From: Myoxocephalus aenaeus
Taxonomy: Eukaryota; Chordata; Actinopteri; Perciformes; Cottidae
Assembly (NCBI GenBank): GCA_038501785.1
Contig: JBAMJR010000083.1
Span: forward strand, 692,501 to 756,500
DNA: 64,000 nucleotides
Direction of reading: 5' to 3'
In this document: positions 41,513-52,800 of the stretch, one piece after another
Numbering within the stretch: the stretch's first letter is position 1
Layout: every line of letters begins with the position of its first letter
Notes under the pieces: model-generated
The model's input: only the letters and a program-made list of their open reading frames with translations
What the model was told of the DNA's origin: nothing
The model's database searches: none
Made by a program: the position numbers and the translations under genes

Positions 41513-41564
41513 TCTGACCCAGTGGACCCCCATGAGATAACCAGGTCACCAGCAGGGTTCGTGG

Positions 41565-41891
41565 ATGCCTCCTTTGCTCAGCGATGTCATCTGCCAGTGC
41601 CGATCCGGAGACACCCAGCGAGGGATCGACCCGGGCGGTGAAGAGCCCGCCTCAGCTGCCTCATCCAAACCAGAGACCACATCTAAACCAGAGACCACAT
41701 CCAAACCAGAGACCACATCTAACTCAGACTGGCCCCCGGGAGCGGACCCCTGTGGGGGGCCCGAGCAGGAGCACCGGCTGAAGGTGCTGTTCCAGGTCCT
41801 GGACGTGAACGGGGACGGAGGCATCTGCGTCAACGACCTGAGCATCGGGCTGAAGAAGCTGGGAGTGCATCGCACCGAACACGAGCTCATG
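41565..41891 (+). CDS. slc25a25: slc25a25 exon 1
   Basis: 109 codons, donor CTCATG|GTGAGTC, phase 0. Contains a threefold SKPETT repeat near residues 34-51, then EF-hand 1 (DVNGDGGICVND). The usual residue before KIVKAG is Gln in human; here the exon ends in Met. Confidence 0.9.
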
Positions 41892-43783
41892 GTGAGTCTC
41901 TGTGTGTCCTCTGCTGCGGAGGAGAGGCTCTCATAAGTAAATCCCATTTAAAATGTGTATATATGTAAGTTACCTAAAGCAACAACGTGAGGCCGAAGGT
42001 TAAAGCCGGTCTCACAGACTTAGTGAAACACTAACTGCTGGTACCCAGATGGTGACGTTCATCTTTATGGGATCATATTGTGATGGAACGATACAGGGAG
42101 GTCATCTGAACCGATAACAATAACTCACTAACTACTCATACGTTGCATTCATGTTCTTAATTGCTTGTGAAGACCCTGACGCATCATGCAGCAGCAGCTG
42201 TAGTGCAGGAGTCTCCATCTCAGTTGACTGAAGCAGAGCAGAGTTATGGACGTCCGGGAGGATGAGGAGGGAGGAGGGAGGAGGAGGAGGGAGGATGATG
42301 AGGAGGAGGGATGATGAGGAGGGAGGATGATGAGGGAGGAGGGATGATGAGGAGGGAGGAGGGATGATGAGGAGGGAGGAGGGAGGAGGGAGGATGATGA
42401 GGGAGGAGGGATGAGGAGGAGGGAGGATGATGAGGGAGGAGGGATGAGGAGGAGGGAGGATGATGAGGGAGAAGGGAGGATGAAGAGGGAGGAGGGAGGA
42501 TGAGGAGGGAGGATGAAGAGGGAGGAGGGATGATGATGAGGGAGGAGGGATGATGAGGAGGGAGGATGAAGAGGGAGGGAGGATGAAGAGGGAGGAGGGA
42601 GGATGAGGAGGGAGAAGGGAGGATGAAGAGGGAGGATGGATGATGAGGAGGGATGATGAGGATGAAGAGGGAGGAGGGAGGATGAGGAGGGAGAAGGGAG
42701 GATGAAGAGGGAGGGAGGATGAAGAGGGAGGAGGGAGGATGAGGAGGGAGAAGGGAGGATGAAGAGGGAGGATGGATGATGAGGAGGGATGATGAGGAGG
42801 GAGGATGAAGAGGGAGGAGGGATGATGAGGAGGGATGATGAGGAGGGAGGATGAAGAGGGAGGAGGGAGGATGAGGAGGGAGAAGGGAGGATGAAGAGGG
42901 AGGGGGGAGCATCACTCAGCAGATTTCTAGACCGGGGAGGAGGAGCGAGGGGAAGCCCTGCTGCTCCTACGGCTGCTGTGATTGGTCGGCTCAGCTGCAG
43001 TGAGGCTGCAGGTTTCTGGAGGCTCTGCTGCATCACTCTGCTGCTGAAGCTGCTGCTGAAGCTGCTGCTGAAGCTGCTGCATCACTCAGTCTTTCTCTGC
43101 TTTAACTGGAGAACTGATGCTGAGAGGCGTATGAGGAGAGTTAGAGGAGCGTTTAGTTTGTTTCTGCTTCTTCAGTCGCATGTCTGTGGACCTGAGCTGC
43201 ACGGCTGTCAGCTCTTTTATTTGATAAAGTTGAGACGAAGCTCTGAGCTGGAGGAGCCTCTCTGGTCCCCGCTGTCCTGTGATGACCTTTAGTTCCACTA
43301 GCGATCTCAGTGTTTCTGAGTAGAGGACCGTCATCCAGACGATGAAGACCTTCCAGAGTCTGTTCAGTCTGAGCAGAGCGCAGTGTGAGCCAGGGGGAAA
43401 GGAGGCGGAGGCTCCTGGGAGCCCCAGAGAGCCGCCAGCTGGTCTCCAGGAAACCAGTGCACAGCATGCTGGTCTCCAGGAAACCAGTGCACAGCATGCT
43501 GACGGTGACCGTACCAGCTCACCTGTTGCTCCAGAGAAGACCCCCGTGTTCACTGTGAGGACGCCTCCTCCAGACCAGGTAGGGTCCACCGCTGCTGCTT
43601 CAGCTCTGACTCTATAGAAGCAGGAAGCCTGAGTGCATCCTCACAGCTGCTGCTTCAGTGTTGAGCTGTAGTGAAGCTCAGCTCTTACTCTCCAAGTGCA
43701 GCCACACGCTGCCTTTTGGCAACTGAGACATCCAGACATGAGTATTGGAGTGGTGTGTCTCCTGTACTCTTTCGTTATAGCAC

Positions 43784-43831
<48 letters not shown>

Positions 43832-46800
43832 GTGCTATGTTCATTTCTCAAACTGTTCTGTATTGTTAAATCCTATCTAAGAGAATGCGTTCTAATACTT
43901 GAGAAAGTACGCTAGCCGGAGCAACGCTTGATGTTCTACCAGTTTTATCTTTGATCACTGGCACACAGGGTTCTGACGCTCATGAGAACCTGGAACAGTC
44001 ATGGAAGTTTAAAATGGTTATTTCCAGGCCTGGAAAAGTCATGTAAACGTGTTATATTCATGTGTTCATGACGTTCATCTACGCTGAGTTAGAAATAATG
44101 AATATGCTTTAAGATTTACTGTATGCTTTGTATTCTCATTGTTAGTTTAAATACTACATTTTCAAGTCATGGAAAGCTTCAGATGTTCTGCTGTTATTTG
44201 GTCGATGGCATAGAACCTTCATCAGTTGTGATGAAGTGACTCCATGTTAACACTGTTCACTCCACACATCCCAACCAGCAGCCATGTTGGATGGTGGATG
44301 GCGAGGGCATCTTCATGTTATGGTATTGTTATGGATGCAGGACCTTGAGACTGGAAACACATGAAGTCATGAACCAGACCCGTCTAGACCACATGTGATG
44401 TGTTGCACAACGGCAGGACCCGGGGCAGGACCCGGGGTAGGACCCGGGGCAGGACCGGTTCCAGGCAGCCATGAATCCATGGAAAAAGAAAGTAGAGTTA
44501 GTAATGTGCATTGAAGAGACAATAGTTTATCCAGATGGAGTGAAAGAGGAAGAGAAGAGGAGCGAAAGAGGAAGAGAAGAGGAGCTCAGTGTATCCTAAG
44601 ATATCCCCCAGCAGTCTAGGCCTATAGCAGCATATCTAGGGGCTGGACCAGGGCAAACCTGAGCCAGCCCTAACTATAAGCCTGAAACAGCCCTAACTAT
44701 AAGCCTGAAACAGCCCTAACCTACTAAAGCCTGAAACAGTCCTAACTATAAGCCTGAAACAGTCCCTAACTATAAGCCTGAAACAGCCCTAACTATAAGC
44801 CTGAAACAGCCCTAACTATAAGCCTGAAACAGCCCTAACTATAAGCCTGAAACAGCCCTAACTATAAGCCTGAAACAGTCCCTAACTATAAGCCTGAAAC
44901 AGTCCTAACTATAAGCCTGAAACAGTCCCTAACTATAAGCCTGAAACAGTCCTAACTATAAGCCTGAACCAGTCCCTAACTATAAGCCTGAAACAGCCCT
45001 AACTATAAGCTAAAGCCTGAAACAGTCCTAACTATAAGCCTGAAACAGTCCTAAGTATAAGCCTGAAACAGTCCTAACTATAAGCCTGAAACAGTCCTAA
45101 CTATAAGCCTGAAACAGTCCCTAACTATAAGCCTGAAACAGTCCTAACTATAAGCCTGAAACAGTCCTAACTATAAGCCTGAAACAGCCCTAACTATAAG
45201 CCTGAAACAGCCCTAACTATAAGCCTGAAACAGTCCTAACTATAAGCCTGAACCAGTCCTAACTATAAGCCTGAAACAGTCCTAACTATAAGCCTGAAAC
45301 AGCCCTAACTATAAGCCTTAACCAGCCCTAACTATAAGCCTGAAACAGTCCTAACTATAAGCCTGAAACAGCCCTAACTATAAGCCTGAAACAGCCCCTA
45401 AGTATAAGCCTGAAACAGTCCTAACTATAAGCCTGAAACAGTACTAACTATAAGCCTGAAACAGCCCTAACTATAAGCCTGAACCAGCCCTAACTATAAG
45501 CCTGAAACAGTCCTAACTATAAGCCTGAAACAGCCCTAACTATAAGCCTGAAACAGCCCTAAGTATAAGCCTGAAACAGTCCTAACTATAAGCCTGAAAC
45601 AGTCCTAACTATAAGCCTGAAACAGTCCTAACTATAAACCTGAAACAGCCCTAACTATAAGCCTGAACCAGCCCTAACTATAAGCCTGAAACAGCCCTAA
45701 CTATAAGCCTGAAACAGCCCTAACTATAAGCCTGAAACAGTCCTAACTATAAGCCTGAAACAGCCCTAACTATAAGCCTGAAACAGTCCTAAGTATAAGC
45801 CTGAAACAGTCCTAAGTATAAGCCTGAAACAGCCCTAACTATAAGCCTGAAACAGTCCTAAGTATAAGCCTGAAACAGTCCTAACTATAAACCTGAAACA
45901 GCCCTAACTATAAGCCTGAACCAGCCCTAACTATAAGCCTGAAACAGCCCTAACTATAAGCCTGAAACAGCCCTAACTATAAGCCTGAAAACAGTCCTAA
46001 CTATAAGCCTGAAACAGCCCTAACTATAAGCCTGAAACAGTCCTAAGTATAAGCCTGAAACAGTCCTAAGTATAAGCTGAAACAGTCCTAACTATAAGCC
46101 TGAAACAGCCCTAACTATAAGCCTGAACCAGCCCTAACTATAAGCCTGAAACAGCCCTAACTATAAGCCTGAAACAGTCCTAACTATAAGCCTGAAACAG
46201 CCCTAACTATAAGCCTGAAACAGTCCTAACTATAAGCCTGAAACAGTCCTAACTATAAGCCTGAAACAGCCCTAACTATAAGCCTGAACCAGCCCTAACT
46301 ATAAGCCTGAAACAGTCCTAACTATAAGCCTGAAACAGCCCTAACTATAAGCCTGAAACAGCCCTAACTATAAGCCTGAAACAGTCCTAACTATAAGCCT
46401 GAAACAGCCCTAACTATAAGCCTGAAACAGTCCTAACTATAAGCCTGAAACAGTCCTAACTATAAGCCTGAAACAGTCCTAACTATAAGCCTTGAAACAG
46501 CCCTAACTATAAGCCTGAAACAGCCCTAAGTATAAGCCTGAAACAGTCCTAAGTATAAGCCTGAAACAGTCCTAAGTATAAGCCCTGAAACAGTCCTAAG
46601 TATAAGCCTGAAACAGCCCTAAGTATAAGCCTGAAACAGTCCTAAGTATAAGCCTGAAACAGCCCTAACTATAAGCCTGAAACAGTCCTAAGTATAAGCC
46701 TGAAACAGTCCTAACTATAAACCTGAAACAGTCCTAACTATAAGCCTGAAACAGTACTAAGTATAAGCCTGAAACAGCCCTAACTATAAGCCTGAAACAG

Positions 46801-49800
46801 CCCTAACTATAAGCCTGAAACAGTCCTAACTATAAGCCTGAAACAGCCCTAACTATAAGCCTGAAACAGTCCTAAGTATAAGCCTGAAACAGTCCTAACT
46901 ATAAGCCTGAAACAGCCCTAACTATAAGCCTGAACCAGCCCTAACTATAAGCCTGAAACAGCCCTAACTATAAGCCTGAAACAGTCCTAACTATAAGCCT
47001 GAAACAGTCCTAACTATAAGCCTGAAACAGCCCTAACTATAAGCCTGAAACAGTCCTAACTATAAGCCTGAAACAGTCCTAACTATAAGCCTGAAACAGC
47101 CCTAACTATAAGCCTGAACCAGCCCTAACTATAAGCCTGAAACAGTCCTAACTATAAGCCTGAAACAGCCCTAACTATAAGCCTGAAACAGCCCTAACTA
47201 TAAGCCTGAAACAGTCCTAACTATAAGCCTGAAACAGTCCTAACTATAAGCCTGAAACAGCCCTAACTATAAGCCTGAAACAGTCCTAACTATAAGCCTG
47301 AAACAGTCCTAACTATAAGCCTGAAAAAGTCCTAACTATAAGCCTGAAACAGCCCTAACTATAAGCCTGAAACAGCCCTAACTATAAGCCTGAAACAGTC
47401 CTAAGTATAAGCCTGAAACAGTCCTAAGTATAAGCCTGAAACAGCCCTAACTATAAGCCTGAAACAGTCCTAAGTATAAGCCTGAAACAGTCCTAACTAT
47501 AAACCTGAAACAGCCCTAACTATAAGCCTGAACCAGCCCTAACTATAAGCCTGAAACAGCCCTAACTATAAGCCTGAAACAGCCCTAACTATAAGCCTGA
47601 AACAGTCCTAACTATAAGCCTGAAACAGCCCTAACTATAAGCCTGAAACAGTCCTAACTATAAGCCTGAAACAGTCCTAACTATAAGCCTGAAACAGTCC
47701 TAACTATAAGCCTGAAACAGCCCTAACTATAAGCCTGAAACAGCCCTAAGTATAAGCCTGAAACAGTCCTAAGTATAAGCCTGAAACAGTCCTAAGTATA
47801 AGCCTGAAACAGTCCTAAGTATAAGCCTGAAACAGTCCTAACTATAAACCTGAAACAGTCCTAACTATAAGCCTGAAACAGTCCTAACTATAAGCCTGAA
47901 ACAGTACTAAGTATAAGCCTGAAACAGTCCTAAGTATAAGCCTGAAACAGTCCTAACTATAAGCCTGAAACAGTCCTAACTATAAGCCTGAAACAGTCCT
48001 AACTATAAGCCTGAAACAGTCCTAAGTATAAGCCTGAAACAGCCCTAACTATAAGCCTGAAACAGCCCTAACTATAAGCCTGAAACAGTCCTAAGTATAA
48101 GCCTGAAACAGTCCTAACTATAAGCCTGAAACAGCCCTAACTATAAGCCTGAAACAGTCCTAAGTATAAGCCTGAAACAGTCCTAACTATAAGCCTGAAA
48201 CAGCCCTAACTATAAGCCTGAAACAGCCCTAACTATAAGCCTGAAACAGTCCTAAGTATAAGCCTGAAACAGTCCTAACTATAAGCCTGAAACAGTCCTA
48301 ACTATAAGACTGAAACAGTCCTAACTATAAGCCTGAAACAGCCCTAACTATAAACCTGAAACAGCCCTAACTATAAGCCTGAAACAGTCCTAACTATAAG
48401 CCTGAAACAGTCCTAAGTATAAGCCTGAAACAGTCCTAACTATAAGCCTGAAACAGCCCTAACTATAAGCCTGAAACAGCCCTAACTATAAGCCTGAAAC
48501 AGTCCTAACTATAAACCTGAAACAGTCCTAACTATAAACCTGAAACAGCCCTAACTATAAGCCTGAACCAGCCCTAACTATAAGCCTGAAACAGCCCTAA
48601 CTATAAGCCTGAAACAGTCCTAACTATAAGCCTGAAACAGCCCTAACTATAAGCCTGAAACAGTCCTAACTATAAGCCTGAAACAGCCCTAACTATAAGC
48701 CTGAAACAGTCCTAAGTATAAGCCTGAAACAGTCCTAAGTATAAGCCTGAAACAGCCCTAACTATAAGCCTGAAACAGCCCTAAGTATAAGCCTGAAACA
48801 GCCCTAACTATAAGCCTGAAACAGTCCTAACTATAAACCTGAAACAGTCCTAACTATAAACCTGAAACAGCCCTAACTATAAGCCTGAACCAGCCCTAAC
48901 TATAAGCCTGAAACAGCCCTAACTATAAGCCTGAAACAGTCCTAACTATAAGCCTGAAACAGCCCTAACTATAAGCCTGAAACAGTCCTAACTATAAGCC
49001 TGAAACAGCCCTAACTATAAGCCTGAAACAGTCCTAAGTATAAGCCTGAAACAGTCCTAAGTATAAGCCTGAAACAGCCCTAACTATAAGCCTGAAACAG
49101 CCCTAAGTATAAGCCTGAAACAGTACTAAGTATAAGCCTGAAACAGTCCTAACTATAAGCCTGAAACAGCCCTAACTATAAGCCTGAAACAGCCCTAACT
49201 ATAAGCCTGAAACAGTCCTAAGTATAAGCCTGAAACAGCCCTAACTATAAGCCTGAAACAGTCCTAAGTATAAGCCTGAAACAGTCCTAACTATAAGCCT
49301 GAAACAGCCCTAACTATAAGCCTGAAACAGTCCTAACTATAAGCCTGAAACAGCCCTAACTATAAGCCTGAAACAGTCCTAACTATAAGCCTGAAACAGC
49401 CCTAACTATAAGCCTGAAACAGTCCTAAGTATAAGCCTGAAACAGTCCTAACTATAAGCCTGAAACAGCCCTAACTATAAGCCTGAAACAGCCCTAACTA
49501 TAAGCCTGAAACAGTCCTAAGTATAAGCCTGAAACAGTCCTAACTATAAGCCTGAAACAGTCCTAACTATAAGACTGAAACAGTCCTAACTATAAGCCTG
49601 AAACAGCCCTAACTATAAGCCTGAAACAGCCCTAACTATAAGCCTGAAACAGCCCTAACTATAAGCCTGAAACAGTCCTAACTATAAGCCTGAAACAGCC
49701 CTAACTATAAGCCTGAAACAGTCCTAACTATAAGCCTGAAACAGTCCTAACTATAAGCCTGAAACAGCCCTAACTATAAGCCTGAAACAGTCCTAAGTAT

Positions 49801-52800
49801 AAGCCTGAAACAGTCCTAACTATAAGCCTGAAACAGCCCTAACTATAAGCCTGAAACAGCCCTAACTATAAGCCTGAAACAGCCCTAACTATAAGCCTGA
49901 AACAGTCCTAACTATAAGCCTGAAACAGTCCTAACTATAAACCTGAACCAGCCCTAACTATAAGCCTGAAACAGTCCTAACTATAAGCCTGAAACAGTCC
50001 TAACTATAAGCCTGAAACAGTCCTAACTATAAGCCTGAAACAGTCCTAACTATAAGCCTGAAACAGTCCTAACTATAAGCCTGAAACAGTCCTAAGTATA
50101 AGCCTGAAACAGTCGTAACTATAAGCCTGAAACAGTCCTAAGTATAAGCCTGAAACAGCCCTAAGTATAAGCCTGAAACAGTCCTAACTATAAGCCTGAA
50201 ACAGCCCTAACTATAAGCCTGAAACAGTCCTAACTATAAGCCTGAAACAGTCCTAACTATAAGCCTGAAACAGTCCTAACTATAAGCCTGAAACAGTCCT
50301 AACTATAAGCCTGAAACAGCCCTAACTATAAGCCTGAAACAGTCCTAAGTATAAGCCTGAAACAGTCCTAACTATAAGCCTGAAACAGCCCTAACTATAA
50401 GCCTGAAACAGCCCTAAGTATAAGCGCTATCAAAGAGGAAAGTCTTAAGTCTACTCTTAAATGAGGTGACTGTGTCTGCCCCCCGGACTGAAAGTGGAAG
50501 CTGATTCCACAGAAGAGGAGCCCGATAACTGAAAGCTCTAGCCCCCAACCTACTTTTTAAGACTCTGGGAACCACAAGTAACCCTGCATTCAGTGAGCGT
50601 AACGCTCTAGTGGGGTAATATGGCACTATGAGCTCTTTAAGATATGATGGTGCATCACCAGCTAAGGCTTTATAGGTGAGGAGGAGGATTTTAAATATGA
50701 TTCTCGATCTTATAGGAAGCCAGTGGAGAGCAGCTAGTACAGGAGTAATGTGATCTCTCTTCCGAGTCCTTGTTAGTACACGAGCTGCAGCATTCTGGAT
50801 CAGCTGGAGAGACCCAAGGGACTTTCCGGAGCAGCCAGATAATACGGAGTTACAGTAATCCAGTCTTGAAGTAACAAATGCGTGGATCAATGTTTCTGCA
50901 TCGCTTTGAGACAGGATGTGCCGGATCTTTGAGATGTTCCGTAGGTGAAAAAAGGCAGTCCATGAGATCTGTTTCACGTGGGAGCCAAAGGATAGGTCCT
51001 GGTCAAAAATAACTCTGAGATTCCTTACTGTGGTGGTGGATGCCAGAGCGATGCCATCCAGAGAAACCATATCATCAGATAGTTGATTTCTGAGGTGTTC
51101 TGGGCCGAGTAGAATAACTTCAGTCTTGTCCGAGTTCAGCAGCAGGAAGTTGCAGGTCATCCAGGTCTTGATGTCTTTAAGACACGCTTGAAGTTTAGCG
51201 ACCTGGTGGATTTCATCTGGCTTGATTGACAGATATAGTTGAGTATCATCGGCACCAGCTGTTAGCAGAGCAACACACATGCACCAGCTGTTAGCAGAGC
51301 AACACACATGCACCAGCTGTTAGCAGAGCAACACACATGCACCAGCTGTTAGCAGAGCAACACACATGCACCCTGCTATTAGCTTAGCAACACACATGCA
51401 CCCTGCTATTAGCTTAGAAACACACATGCACCCTGCTATTAGCTTAGCAACACACATGCACCCTGCTATTAGCTTAGCAACACACATGCACCAGCTGTTA
51501 GCTTAGCAACACACATGCACCCTGCTATTAGCTTAGCAACACACATGCACCCTGCTATTAGCTTAGCAACACACATGCACCCTGCTATTAGCTTAGCAAC
51601 ACACATGCACCAGCTGTTAGCTTAGCAACACACATGCACCCTGCTATTAGCTTAGCAACACACATGCACCCTGCTATTAGCTTAGCAACACACATGCACC
51701 CTGCTATTAGCTTAGCAACACACATGCACCAGCTGTTAGCTTAGCAACACACATGCACCAGCTGTTAGCTTAGCAACACACATGCACCCTGCTATTAGCT
51801 TAGCAACACACATGCACCCTGCTATTAGCTTAGCAACACACATGCACCAGCTGTTAGCTTAGCAACACACATGCACCAGCTGTTAGCAGAGCAACACACA
51901 TGCACCAGCTGTTAGCAGGGCAACACACATGCACCAGCTGTTAGCTTAGCAACACACATGCACCAGCTGTTAGCAGAGTAACACACATGCACCAGCTGTT
52001 AGCTTAGCAACACACATGCACCAGCTGTTAGCAGAGCAACACACATGCACCAGCTGTTAGCTTAGCAACACACATGCACCAGCTGTTAGCAGGGCAACAC
52101 ACATGCACCAGCTGTTAGCTTAGCAACACACATGCACCAGCTGTTAGCAGAGTAACACACATGCACCAGCTGTTAGCTTAGCAACACACATGCACCAGCT
52201 GTTAGCAGAGCAACACACATGCACCCAGCTGTTAGCTTAGCAACACACACATGCACCAGCTGTTAGCAGAGCAACACACATGCACCAGCTGTTAGCAGAG
52301 CAACACACATGCACCAGCTGTTAGCTTAGCAACACACATGCACCAGCTGTTAGCAGAGCAACACACATGCACCAGCTGTTAGCTTAGCAACACACACATG
52401 CACCAGCTGTTAGCAGAGCAACACACATGCACCAGCTGTTAGCTTAGCAACACACACATGGACCAGCTGTTAACAGAGCAACACACATGCACCAGCTGTT
52501 AGCTTAGCAACACACATGCACCAGCTGTTAGCAGAGCAACACACATGCACCAGCTGTTAGCAGAGCAACACACATGCACCAGCTGTTAGCTTAGCAACAC
52601 ACATGCACCAGCTGTTAGCTTAGCAACACACATGCACCAGCTGTTAGCAGAGCAACACACATTCACCCAGCTGTTAGCTTAGCAACACACATGCACCAGC
52701 TGTTAGCAGAGCAACACACATGCACCAGCTGTTAGCTTAGCAACACACATGCACCAGCTGTTAGCAGAGCAACACACATGCACCCAGCTGTTAGCTTAGC

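Larger units (their letters stand above)
42906..44412. other. slc25a25 intron 1 between arrays
   Basis: Mostly unique-looking. Contains a (CTGCTGAAG)n patch at 43035-43080, a possible alternative first exon (43342-43578) and an AT palindrome (43777-43838). No other gene recognised. Confidence 0.5.

Noticed and set aside
42149..43036. Ser/Pro/Leu-rich minus-strand frame of about 295 codons
   Set aside because: Antisense of a purine tract; composition follows the simple repeat.
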